Assembly: GCF_003076475.1 (NCBI RefSeq)
Contig: NZ_CP020919.1
Location: forward strand, 620,001 to 684,000
Source of the DNA: Flavobacterium kingsejongi
GTDB lineage: Bacteria; Bacteroidota; Bacteroidia; Flavobacteriales; Flavobacteriaceae
Length of the DNA stretch: 64,000 nt
Direction: 5' to 3'
A model generated the notes under the pieces. It was not told where the DNA came from. It saw only the letters and a program-made list of their open reading frames with translations, and searched no databases. Positions 53,955 through 62,074 of the stretch are shown here, in pieces; position 1 is the first letter of the stretch; every line of letters starts with the position of its first letter. Position numbers and translations under genes: made by a program.

Positions 53955-54620
53955 ATGGCATTTAATCTAAACAAGAACGAAGCAGACCCGACCAAAAGCA
54001 GTTTGGCTAAAAATCCGGTCTTCCCTTCCAGGTTTGACCTGAAAAAAGAAGAACCGACAGTACCTCCTGTAAAACAATCCGGCAGCAAAAAGATGGTGAT
54101 ACTCCTTCTGGTATTGCTCCTAATTGGTGGTATCAGTTACTACAGTCTTCCAAAAACTGAAATGGTGGAAACACATCCTGCCGCTACACCGGAAAATACT
54201 GTTACAGGAGAAACTATAGCACCAGTTGCAACAGACAGTACTCCTGCCGAAAAAGCAATTCCGGAAACACCGGTAGCAAACCCACAACTTCAAAATAGTA
54301 TTGCTGCAGCATTTGCCCCAGGGTCAATCGTGCCAAACAGTATGGATAGCCAGATGATTACGGCTATTACTACTGCTTTACAGCACAATCCCAACGCTAC
54401 GCTAACGGTAAATGGTTATGCCAGCAGCGAGGGGGCATTGGTGAGCAACAAACAAATAGCACAGGCAAGAGCCAACGCTTTTAAAAAGTATTTAATAGCC
54501 CAGGGGATTCCGGCGAATAGGATTATAGCTACAGGAAAAGGCATTACCGATCCAATTGCTACTAATGATACCCCCGAAGGACGCATGAAAAACAGGAGAG
54601 TGGAAATCACAATAAACTAA
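53955..54620 (+). CDS. Membrane-anchored OmpA-domain protein with a TerD-like N-terminus
   Basis: A 221-residue protein 20 bp after TerD. It starts MAFNLNKNEADPTKSSLAK, close to the second TerD's MASFNLNKGDRFSLSK. A transmembrane helix follows (MVILLLVLLLIGGISYYSL, about 47-66), then a Thr/Pro-rich linker and a C-terminal OmpA peptidoglycan-binding domain with TLTVNGYASSEGALVSNKQI, ARANAFKKYL, and the final GRMKNRRVEI. So the N-terminus is cytoplasmic and the OmpA part periplasmic. It may tether the Ter complex to the cell wall. Confidence 0.88.
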   Translation: MAFNLNKNEADPTKSSLAKNPVFPSRFDLKKEEPTVPPVKQSGSKKMVILLLVLLLIGGISYYSLPKTEMVETHPAATPENTVTGETIAPVATDSTPAEKAIPETPVANPQLQNSIAAAFAPGSIVPNSMDSQMITAITTALQHNPNATLTVNGYASSEGALVSNKQIAQARANAFKKYLIAQGIPANRIIATGKGITDPIATNDTPEGRMKNRRVEITIN

Positions 54621-54639
54621 CCATCAGGCATAATCCATC

Positions 54640-54837
54640 ATGGCAAAAAAAAGAAAAAAGAAGTTTAATTTTCAAAAGAGCCTCTTGTACTTGGCAGTCG
54701 TTTTTAGTGGGCTCCTTTTCCTGCTCAAAATCAGCTTTGACAACCAAAGCTGGTTCCAGGTATTCAGTCCGCTCCTACTCGCTTTTATCATCATTTTCAG
54801 TATTCAGGTGTTCAAAACTGCAATCCGTAAAATTTAA
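54640..54837 (+). CDS. Two-TM small membrane protein in the Ter-type operon
   Basis: A 65-residue protein. A lysine-rich N-terminus (MAKKRKKKFNFQKS) is followed by two hydrophobic helices (LLYLAVVFSGLLFLLKI and VFSPLLLAFIIIFSIQVF) and a basic tail. By the positive-inside rule both ends should be cytoplasmic. It sits between the OmpA and TerC genes (19 and 20 bp gaps). No family recognised. Confidence 0.7.
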   Translation: MAKKRKKKFNFQKSLLYLAVVFSGLLFLLKISFDNQSWFQVFSPLLLAFIIIFSIQVFKTAIRKI

Positions 54838-54857
54838 TCTAATTTAAAATACAACCG

Positions 54858-55859
54858 ATGGATCAACATCCTATATTTTCAGAACATCCCGGCTTAATCG
54901 CTATTTTCGGAGTCGCCATAGGCATAATGTTGGCACTCGATCTTGGGCTTTTTAATAAAAAGAGCCATGCCGTCAGTTCCAAAGAAGCCTTACTGTGGTC
55001 CGTAGTCTGGATCAGCTTGTCCATGGGATTTAGCGCACTCGTATATTATTATGCCGGTCCTGTCAAGTTTTATGAATTCCAGTCGGCTTATTGGATTGAA
55101 AAAGCACTATCAGTCGATAACCTCTTTGTATTTATACTGGTGTTCAAATTCTTTGATGTCGCCAATACCAACAAACATAAAGTTTTGTTCTGGGGTATTA
55201 TCGGGGCTTTAGTACTCCGGGCTATCTTTATATTTTCAGGTTCCTACCTGATTGAACTGACCTACCTCAACAAAATCCTTAGCCTGTTCGGGCACAGCGG
55301 ATTTACGTATGACATCAATCTGATCATGACAGCATTCGGGGTATTCTTAGTGTATGCCGGTATTAAATCCTGGTCGTCAGGAGGAGAAGAGGAAGCCGAA
55401 GATTACAATACGACACGTGGTGCACGATTGATCCGGAAACTATTCAAAGTCAGTGACCGCTATGATGGTGATAAGTTTTTCACGATTGAAAACGGGAAGA
55501 AGTTAGCCACGCCACTATTAGTTGTAGTGGCCGTGATTGAATTTACCGATTTGCTTTTTGCTGTAGATTCCATCCCCGCTATTTTCGCCATTTCCAAAGA
55601 TCCTTTTATATTGTATACATCCAACATCTTTGCCATCCTCGGATTACGGGCTTTGTTCTTCCTGCTGGATAACTTCATCCACCTGTTTGGAAAACTCCAG
55701 TACGGACTGGCAATCATACTGGCATTTATCGGTATTAAAATGATTATTTCACCTTTCTATCATATCGAATCCATAGTCTCACTGGTCGTTATTGGCAGTT
55801 TGTTAGTACTCTCCGTCATTGCTTCTGTAGCCTTTCCCGAAAAAGAACAAGTCAGTTAA
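54858..55859 (+). CDS. TerC family integral membrane protein, last gene of the operon
   Basis: A 333-residue TerC/Alx-type protein with eight or so helices and the family motifs MLALDLGLFNKKSHAVSSKE, EKALSVDNLFVFILVFKFFD and FTDLLFAVDSIPAIFAISKD. TerC proteins form membrane complexes with other Ter proteins and are linked to Mn homeostasis and metalation of exported enzymes. It ends before a strong terminator, which marks the end of the transcript. Confidence 0.95.
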   Translation: MDQHPIFSEHPGLIAIFGVAIGIMLALDLGLFNKKSHAVSSKEALLWSVVWISLSMGFSALVYYYAGPVKFYEFQSAYWIEKALSVDNLFVFILVFKFFDVANTNKHKVLFWGIIGALVLRAIFIFSGSYLIELTYLNKILSLFGHSGFTYDINLIMTAFGVFLVYAGIKSWSSGGEEEAEDYNTTRGARLIRKLFKVSDRYDGDKFFTIENGKKLATPLLVVVAVIEFTDLLFAVDSIPAIFAISKDPFILYTSNIFAILGLRALFFLLDNFIHLFGKLQYGLAIILAFIGIKMIISPFYHIESIVSLVVIGSLLVLSVIASVAFPEKEQVS

Positions 55860-55870
55860 GTAGTACATCC

Positions 55871-55900
55871 AAAACCAGCGAAATGCTGGTTTTATTTTTT
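55871..55900 (+). terminator. Terminator of the Ter-type operon
   Basis: AAAACCAGC (55871-55879) pairs perfectly with GCTGGTTTT (55885-55893) and is followed by ATTTTTTT. It also lies next to the 3' end of the converging LytTR gene at 55929. Confidence 0.88.
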
Positions 55901-55928
55901 TATACCCATTTGAGATAGCATAAAACCA

Positions 55929-56648
55929 TTACATACGGCCATTGATAAATTCAAAAAAGGATTCCCTGTAGCTTTCCCCTATAGGGATAATCTGGTTGCC
56001 AATGGTAAGGGAATTACCATCGATATGCTGGATTTTAGCCACTGAGATAATAAACGAACGATGCACCCTAAAGAAAGGCGGCATGGGTAACTTGTCTCCC
56101 AAATACTGCAACGTCTGGTATGTCACGATCCTTTCATTTGGCGTATGGATCCGGACATAATTTTTCAGCCCTTCCACAAAGAGAATATCTTCATGTTCCA
56201 CCTTATGAAACATATTTTTACGATTGCCTTTTACAAAGAGGTATTTCTCGGGCTCCATTAGATTTTCCGGCTCTGGTTGCAATACCACCGTTTTGGCCAG
56301 GAGCTCTTGTGCTTTCTGTGCACCCCTGAGAAACCGTTCAAAGGAAATGGGTTTCATAAGATAGTCGATCACATCCAGCTCATAGCCTTCCAGGGCATAA
56401 TCGGGATAGGCTGTCGTAAGGATAACTTTGCACTTCCCTCCTATAATTTTAAGCATTTGTATTCCCGTGAGTTCCGGCATCTGTATGTCCAGAAAAACCA
56501 GATCTACTTTCCCTTCGTGAATCCACTGCAACGCTTCGAGCGCACTGGTTGTGGTTCCTGCAAGTTCCAGAAAAGGAGTTTTTTCAATAAAAGCAGCGAT
56601 AATCTGAGAAGCATAGGCCTCATCATCAACAGTTAAACATCGGATCAT
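55929..56648 (-). CDS. LytTR-family response regulator
   Basis: A 239-residue regulator. Receiver with D8/D9 and phospho-Asp54 in VDLVFLDIQMPELTG; the end of the receiver has TTAYPDYALEGYELDVIDYL. The C-terminal LytTR DNA-binding domain runs about 135-239 (KYLFVKGNRKNMFHKVEHED, RVHRSFIISVAKIQHIDGNS). It is 30 bp downstream of the LytS-type kinase, forming a standard pair. Confidence 0.93.
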   Translation of the reverse strand: MIRCLTVDDEAYASQIIAAFIEKTPFLELAGTTTSALEALQWIHEGKVDLVFLDIQMPELTGIQMLKIIGGKCKVILTTAYPDYALEGYELDVIDYLMKPISFERFLRGAQKAQELLAKTVVLQPEPENLMEPEKYLFVKGNRKNMFHKVEHEDILFVEGLKNYVRIHTPNERIVTYQTLQYLGDKLPMPPFFRVHRSFIISVAKIQHIDGNSLTIGNQIIPIGESYRESFFEFINGRM

Positions 56649-56678
56649 AAGAGCAGGATAAAGAGTGGAAAGTACAAA

Positions 56679-57689
56679 CTAAAAGGTAATATGCAACACG
56701 CTTTTGTAATTTTTGCTGTCCCGAATAATATGCAGCTGGTGTGCATTGGGGTACAACAGTTCCAGCCTCCGTCGTAAATTTGCCAGTCCAATACCACTGG
56801 AAATATCTTTCTGATTGTGATTGATAGCATTCGAAACCGTAAAACAAAAAGTATCGGCCTTCACTTCCAACCGGATCAGTACCGGATGATTGGGATCGTC
56901 TACCACACCATGCTTGAGTGCGTTTTCTACAAATGGAATCAGTAACAGAGCGGCAATACGCCGGGAACCTAAATCGACTGCTGTGGTGAAATTTACATAA
57001 AAATGAGGATCGAAACGCAGTTTAAAAAGAGCGATATAGTTTTGGATATAATCAATTTCCCGGGTAATCTCCACCTTACCGTCTTTACTTTCCGACAACG
57101 TATAGCGCATCAAATCCGATAAGTTTACAATCGCATTCGCAAGCTTATCCGAAACCGGAATGGCCAACGAATAAATATAGTTGAGCGTATTGTATAAAAA
57201 ATGCGGGTTAATTTGTGACTTCAGGAAGGCCATTTCTGCTTTGGCAGCTTCTTTCCGTAAGGCATCATGCTGTCGTTCCTGACGGTAGGCATTCCGCGTC
57301 GCATAGATCGCTGCCGCCAGGATAATAAATGAAAATCCATAATATAAATTATCAACAAGATAGTGCCAGACCGTTGTTGTAGCATCGTAATTATCAAATC
57401 CTAAATAATAAGGATACACTACTTCTTCCAATACCGCACGAATACCGCAAAAGAGTAAGTAGGAACCTAAAATCCCAATGATCAGTTGTGGAATTTTTGC
57501 CTGTTTTAAAAAATGGGGAAATACCCAACAAAAGCAACTGTAAAAAGCCGCCAATTTGGCCAGGTTGATCGAAAGGTTCAGCCATAACGTGGTCGAATCC
57601 GTAGTGCGCCCCAACCAGGAGATATAAGTATAGGTAAAGAATACAATCCAGCAGCCGGTATGAATCCCTATTGTTTTTAGTTTTTTCAT
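56679..57689 (-). CDS. LytS-type sensor histidine kinase (His_kinase family)
   Basis: A 336-residue membrane kinase. Four N-terminal TM helices (about 7-140), a coiled segment, then the His_kinase motif with the phosphoacceptor in LKSQINPHFLYNTLNYIYSL. The HATPase part has LLIPFVENALKHGVVDD and SSGIGLANLRRRLELLYPNA. It pairs with the LytTR regulator. The stimulus is unknown; the short sensor suggests membrane or lipid cues. Confidence 0.92.
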   Translation of the reverse strand: MKKLKTIGIHTGCWIVFFTYTYISWLGRTTDSTTLWLNLSINLAKLAAFYSCFCWVFPHFLKQAKIPQLIIGILGSYLLFCGIRAVLEEVVYPYYLGFDNYDATTTVWHYLVDNLYYGFSFIILAAAIYATRNAYRQERQHDALRKEAAKAEMAFLKSQINPHFLYNTLNYIYSLAIPVSDKLANAIVNLSDLMRYTLSESKDGKVEITREIDYIQNYIALFKLRFDPHFYVNFTTAVDLGSRRIAALLLIPFVENALKHGVVDDPNHPVLIRLEVKADTFCFTVSNAINHNQKDISSGIGLANLRRRLELLYPNAHQLHIIRDSKNYKSVLHITF

Positions 57690-57872
57690 CTGTCAAAAAT
57701 AAAGAAGAAGTGACTACTCCGCTTTATTTTTTACACCAATACCCTATTTCCCGGTACGAATGCCAAAATACGATTGAAAAAACCGTTCGCATTCCAAATG
57801 AGGCTATTGGGATAATATTTTTTGGTTACCCATTGCAGTGCCGCAAATTTGCCGCAGTAAACAACTAAACTT

Positions 57873-58955
57873 ATGAAAATGACTCTAAAAATGCTTTCCG
57901 TATTATTTCTCAATGTGTTCCTTTCCTTTTCGGTTCAGGCACAACAACCAATGGAAATCCTGGTATTAGGCGCCTCCCACGGCAATAATGCTTCTGACTC
58001 TTTACACTATAAAGAAGTACTTCGGAAACTCGCACAGTACCATCCCGACCTCATCCTTACTGAATTCCTAACCCCGGCGGACTACCTCGCGATGCCCGCA
58101 ACTAATTCCAATAAAAAAAGCCAGGAGAAATCTTTTGAGTACCTCCGCCGCCACAATCCTGTTCCCATTAAAAATACTGCAAAGCAAATTGAAAAATACA
58201 AAGCAGCATTGGCGAAATCCGATAATTTTCACCGGGTTCGTATGGATCTTGCCCTTGCCTATTTCCAAAACCATGACCTCGGCAATGGATTGTACCATTT
58301 ATATATTTTGGAGAATGATAAGAAAAAACATTTTGGAGCTAACGAATTAGAATACTATACAGCGCATTTCGGAACAAGGGATTCCCTGCAAAAAGCAGGA
58401 CTGTTTCGTACGACCAGCGAATACTGCACCCTTGTTTTTCCTTTGGCACATCAATTGGGGCAACAGGAAATCTATCCCATCGATGCCCAGCAATACGACG
58501 AAGACTGGAAACATTCCTGGAGGCTTGTTGCTTATATCATGCATTATACCAACAAAATTGCTAAAATGGATTCCACAACGGAAGAAGCTAAAATTGTAAA
58601 CGCTATTGCAGCCGCAAAAGAAACTATTGAAAAAGAACAAGTGGCACAAAACCTACCCATTTACAACTATCTCAATTCCGACCTGAATGCTCGTGAAAGC
58701 GATATCCTGAACTTCTACGGTGGCCCGGAACTATTTGGAATTTCCAAAGCCTATCCCGAATCAGAAGTAAAAAACATGATGAAATACTGGGGATTGCGCA
58801 ACGTAGCAATGGCGGCAAATACACTGGCACAAATGAAAAGGCAAAATGCAAAAAGAGGTTTGGTGGTAGTAGGATCAGCACATCAGAAATGGATGGAAGA
58901 CGAATTGGCGAAGGACAAAAATGTCAAAATCATAAAATACAATGCACTGCAGTAA
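57873..58955 (+). CDS. DUF5694-like exported protein
   Basis: A 360-residue protein with a signal peptide ending SVQAQ. Its N-terminal MEILVLGASHGNNASDSLHY followed by HPDLILTEFLTPADYLAMPA matches the layout of DUF5694 (a TraB/ChaN-related fold with a catalytic-like GxxH and Glu). The end has GLVVVGSAHQKWMEDELAKD. Function unknown, possibly hydrolase-like. Divergent from the LytS kinase. Confidence 0.7.
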   Translation: MKMTLKMLSVLFLNVFLSFSVQAQQPMEILVLGASHGNNASDSLHYKEVLRKLAQYHPDLILTEFLTPADYLAMPATNSNKKSQEKSFEYLRRHNPVPIKNTAKQIEKYKAALAKSDNFHRVRMDLALAYFQNHDLGNGLYHLYILENDKKKHFGANELEYYTAHFGTRDSLQKAGLFRTTSEYCTLVFPLAHQLGQQEIYPIDAQQYDEDWKHSWRLVAYIMHYTNKIAKMDSTTEEAKIVNAIAAAKETIEKEQVAQNLPIYNYLNSDLNARESDILNFYGGPELFGISKAYPESEVKNMMKYWGLRNVAMAANTLAQMKRQNAKRGLVVVGSAHQKWMEDELAKDKNVKIIKYNALQ

Positions 58956-58970
58956 TGTGGTGGCATTATA

Positions 58971-59285
58971 ATGATGATAGTACTAAATTACACCACTATA
59001 GAAGCTTCAAACACGCCTATAGAAATTCAATCCACGCCTACCGAAGCTTTAAACACGCCTATAGAAATTCAATCCACACCTACCGAAGCTTTAAACACAC
59101 CTATAGAAATTCAATCCACGCCTACCGAAGCTTTAAACACGCCTATAGAAATTCAATCCACACCTACCGAAGCTTTAAACACACCTATAGAAATTCAATC
59201 CACACCTAGAGAAGCTTTAAACACGCCTATAGAAATTCAATCCACACCTACCGAAGCTCTAACCAACCCTATAGAAACTCCATAG
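58971..59285 (+). CDS. Possible small protein made of heptad TPxE repeats
   Basis: 104-residue open frame, MMIVLNYTTIEASNTP followed by alternating heptads TPIEIQS and TPTEALN (about 13 heptads), ending TNPIETP at TAG 59283-59285. The stop sits in the stem of a terminator hairpin. It has no signal peptide, and the whole frame is built of a 42-bp repeat, so it could be either a real repetitive peptide or a repeat array that is open by chance. The related frame at 58889-59209 is open for the same reason. Confidence 0.4.
   Translation: MMIVLNYTTIEASNTPIEIQSTPTEALNTPIEIQSTPTEALNTPIEIQSTPTEALNTPIEIQSTPTEALNTPIEIQSTPREALNTPIEIQSTPTEALTNPIETP
58990..59285. repeat. 42-bp tandem repeat array made of two 21-bp half units
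   Basis: Units alternate between CCTATAGAAATTCAATCCAC (A) and CCTACCGAAGCTTTAAACAC (B), each followed by A or G, about six to seven full 42-bp copies. A and B share the frame CCTA..GAA..T....CAC, so the array is probably an old 21-bp repeat that diverged and then expanded as pairs. The last copies are degenerate. There are no spacers. Confidence 0.9.
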
Positions 59286-59300
59286 CCTGCTATGGAGTTT
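59275..59300. terminator. Shared terminator between the repeat array and pncB
   Basis: AAACTCCATAG (59275-59285) pairs perfectly with CTATGGAGTTT (59290-59300) over CCTG. It contains the stop of the repeat frame and reaches into the pncB stop (59299-59301). The T-tract is weak, so efficiency is uncertain. Confidence 0.6.
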
Positions 59301-60486
59301 AGGCTTTAATGCCAAGCAATTCCTTAGCAAGATGAATCATCTCCGGATTCCCTGTATATTTTTTCTTTTCATCAGAGAGTTTGACCACATCGGTCCAATG
59401 GCCTTTATCGGGGAAAGCCTGTTGCATTTTGATAACGATATTCATTGCAGGCAGGCCAACATCATTCGTAAAATCGGTACCAATACCAAAAGAAATACCG
59501 ATTTTACCCTTACAATAGGCCGCAATACGAGCGACTTTGTCATAACGAAGTCCATCGGAAAAGATAATGGTTTTGGAAAGGGGGTCAATCCCCATTTTCT
59601 TATAGTGTGCGATGGTTAAGTCTGCAAACTCAAGAGGGTCGCCGCTGTCATGACGTACCCCATCAAAAAGTTTGGTAAACATTTTATCAAATTGTTCAAA
59701 GAAGACAGCACTGGTAAAAGTATCCGTAAGTGCAATCCCAAGATCGCCGCGGTATACTGCGACCCAGTCTTCCAGTCCCATTGAATTAGCCATTTTAAAA
59801 CCATATTTTGCAGCATGGAACATAAACCATTCATGGGCATGCGTTCCAATAGGTTTAGTATTATTTTGCATTGCGAGGTGGACATTACTGGTTCCTATAA
59901 ACGCACCACGACCGTACTGTTTCAGGGTTTCATTTACCAGTTTTTGTACTGCGTACGAATGGCGCCTGCGTGTACCAAATTCGGCAATGGTAATTCCAAG
60001 ATCAGCATAGGCTTCTATCTTCCTGCGGGCAGTATCGATTACTTTTTCATCCGATTCCCGAACCAGACCATTGGTTTCATAAAAAAGTTCACAGATTAAT
60101 GACATGAGTGGAACTTCCCATAGTATCGTGCGGTACCAATACCCGGAGATGGTTACCGCTACCGTTTCTCCCTCCTGGCTGATCTCCACCTCACTGGGAT
60201 CATAGCGATAGCCCTGTAGAAAATCGAGATAGGTCGGATCGAGGTACGGACAGGTCACCCGGAGGTAGTTTTTCTCTGCTACCGTTAATTTCAATCCAGC
60301 CATCGCCCGAACCGATTCCCGCAACCGTTCCCCAAAACCTTCAGGAAAACGATGTTCTCCCCTATTGATAAAAGTATAAGACGCTTTTGAATTGGGAAAC
60401 AACTTGATCACGGCATGCTGCATGGTGAATTTATAAAAATCATTATCCAATAAAGATGGAAGAAGCACAGGAGAGGGAGCATTCAT
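59299..60486 (-). CDS. pncB: Nicotinate phosphoribosyltransferase
   Basis: A 395-residue enzyme of the Preiss-Handler NAD salvage pathway, joining nicotinate and PRPP to give nicotinate mononucleotide. It has LLDNDFYKFTMQHAVIKLFP at the start, the family's EFGTRRRHSYAVQKLVNETL with the regulatory His, and FDGVRHDSGDPLEFADLTIA of the active site. Length fits bacterial PncB. It is transcribed alone, opposite to its neighbours. Confidence 0.96.
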   Translation of the reverse strand: MNAPSPVLLPSLLDNDFYKFTMQHAVIKLFPNSKASYTFINRGEHRFPEGFGERLRESVRAMAGLKLTVAEKNYLRVTCPYLDPTYLDFLQGYRYDPSEVEISQEGETVAVTISGYWYRTILWEVPLMSLICELFYETNGLVRESDEKVIDTARRKIEAYADLGITIAEFGTRRRHSYAVQKLVNETLKQYGRGAFIGTSNVHLAMQNNTKPIGTHAHEWFMFHAAKYGFKMANSMGLEDWVAVYRGDLGIALTDTFTSAVFFEQFDKMFTKLFDGVRHDSGDPLEFADLTIAHYKKMGIDPLSKTIIFSDGLRYDKVARIAAYCKGKIGISFGIGTDFTNDVGLPAMNIVIKMQQAFPDKGHWTDVVKLSDEKKKYTGNPEMIHLAKELLGIKA

Positions 60487-60652
60487 ACGCTATGTTTTTT
60501 AGTTCTACAAAGGTACTGCAGTTTACGATTTTTTCAGGATAATCCCAAAAACAAAGATTCTTAAGTTCTATATATAATTAAAAAAAACTATATTCTGTGT
60601 TTAATCCATTTTAATGTGGTTATTTTGCCAAAATTTTAACAGCCATAACCAC

Positions 60653-61837
60653 ATGAAAAAAACATTACTTTTATTTTTCGTACTTATTACTTACAGCACG
60701 TTCTCACAAATTCGTTTTGAACCGGGATATATTACTGAAAATAATGGAGACCGAAAAGAATGCCTGATCCGAAATCTAGCATGGAAGAACAATCCTATTG
60801 AGATTGAATATAAAATTACCGAAAATGATGTAACACAAAAAGCTACTATAGCACAACTGATTGAATTCAATGTTGGTAACGCCTACAAATACAAACGTTT
60901 TACAACCAAGATAGACCGTTCCAGTGCAAATATAAATAACCTTAGTAATGAAAAAGCTCCTGCTTTTAAAGAAGAAACACTTTTTCTGAAGTTGCTTGTA
61001 GAAGGAAAAATAAACCTGTACCAATACGAAGATAATAACCTGATTCGTTATTTCATCAGTAGTGACAATCATGAGACTGCGGAGCAGTTGATTTATAAGG
61101 AGTACGCTATAGGCAACACTGCTGTAGGTAAAAACAACCAGTTCAGACAGCAATTATACATGGCTTTAAAATCTGACAAACTGGGAATAAAGGACTTTGA
61201 AAAAGTAAATTATAACCAGAACGAGTTAACTAAACTATTTGTTCATTACAATAAAACGGAAAATATTGCTTTTACCAATCTGGATGAAAAACAAAATAAG
61301 AGTAGTGTTAATATAAAATTTGTTGCTGGAATTAATAGTGCAAAACTCAATATTAAAAGTGGGCTTAGCAATAGTGAAGTAAAATTCGACAATGTAAATA
61401 TTTTCAAAGTGGGTGCTGAAATAGAATATCGTATGGGATTTAATCAAAATAAGTGGTCCCTATTTTTTGATCCCAACTATCAGGCATACAAATCAGATGC
61501 ACCGTTTTTAAAAACTAATATTCGCCTAAAAGCTGATTATAAAATGTTAGAACTCCCTGTAGGAGTTAGACATCATTTTTACCTAAATGATAAATCTCGA
61601 ATTTTCGTCGATTTAGGGTATGCTTTCGCTATTGCTTTCAATTCCTCAGTTGATTATTCCTATCAAAAATTGCAAATTGCAAATTCAGGCAATGTATTCT
61701 TTGGAGCAGGATTTGCTTACGACAGATATGCCATTGAAATGCGCTACTCTCCAAATCGTGAAATTTTAGATAATTACCTCAGCTGGAGATCCAAGTACAG
61801 CTCTTTAAGTATTGCTGTAAGCTATCGTGTATTTTAA
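60653..61837 (+). CDS. Exported beta-barrel-like protein, first of a tandem pair
   Basis: I start at ATG 60653 (MKKTLLLFFVLITYSTFSQI, signal peptide); the in-frame ATG at 60614 lies in the leader shared with the paralogue. The protein (394 residues) begins RFEPGYITENNGDRKECLIR, a conserved N-terminal domain. The C-terminal half looks like an eight-strand outer-membrane barrel (LELPVGVRHHFYLNDKSRIF, MRYSPNRE, SLSIAVSYRVF). Function unknown. Confidence 0.75.
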   Translation: MKKTLLLFFVLITYSTFSQIRFEPGYITENNGDRKECLIRNLAWKNNPIEIEYKITENDVTQKATIAQLIEFNVGNAYKYKRFTTKIDRSSANINNLSNEKAPAFKEETLFLKLLVEGKINLYQYEDNNLIRYFISSDNHETAEQLIYKEYAIGNTAVGKNNQFRQQLYMALKSDKLGIKDFEKVNYNQNELTKLFVHYNKTENIAFTNLDEKQNKSSVNIKFVAGINSAKLNIKSGLSNSEVKFDNVNIFKVGAEIEYRMGFNQNKWSLFFDPNYQAYKSDAPFLKTNIRLKADYKMLELPVGVRHHFYLNDKSRIFVDLGYAFAIAFNSSVDYSYQKLQIANSGNVFFGAGFAYDRYAIEMRYSPNREILDNYLSWRSKYSSLSIAVSYRVF

Positions 61838-61890
61838 ATTGTACTAAAGAGTGCCGTAATAATTACTCTTTTTGACTTATTTATAGACAA

Positions 61891-61945
61891 AACAAGTTGT
61901 TTCTTAAACGTATACATTATGCTTAAGAAACAACTTGTTTTTTTA
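61891..61945 (+). terminator. Strong terminator between the tandem paralogues
   Basis: AACAAGTTGTTTCTTAA (61891-61907) pairs perfectly with TTAAGAAACAACTTGTT (61923-61939) and is followed by T's, a 17-bp perfect stem. Confidence 0.9.
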
Positions 61946-62074
61946 TAAGATTCAACTCCTAAATCAACAGCACATTTGTGATAAAAAAATATTTATTGAA
62001 TAAAAAAATTAATTTATTTACTACTTAATTAAAAAAAAAACTATTTTGGCAAAAAATTTAACAGCCATAATCAC

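Noticed and set aside
52697..55859. Tellurite resistance as the operon's function
   Set aside because: TerD/TerC names are historical; no terZ/terA/terB-type set or tellurite-specific gene is present, and the extra genes point to a wider stress role.
58889..59209. Second open frame over the 42-bp repeats (HAYRSFK-type)
   Set aside because: It begins inside the DUF5694-like gene in another frame and stays open only because the repeat length is a multiple of three.
58990..59285. CRISPR array
   Set aside because: The repeats are contiguous with no spacers and there are no cas genes.
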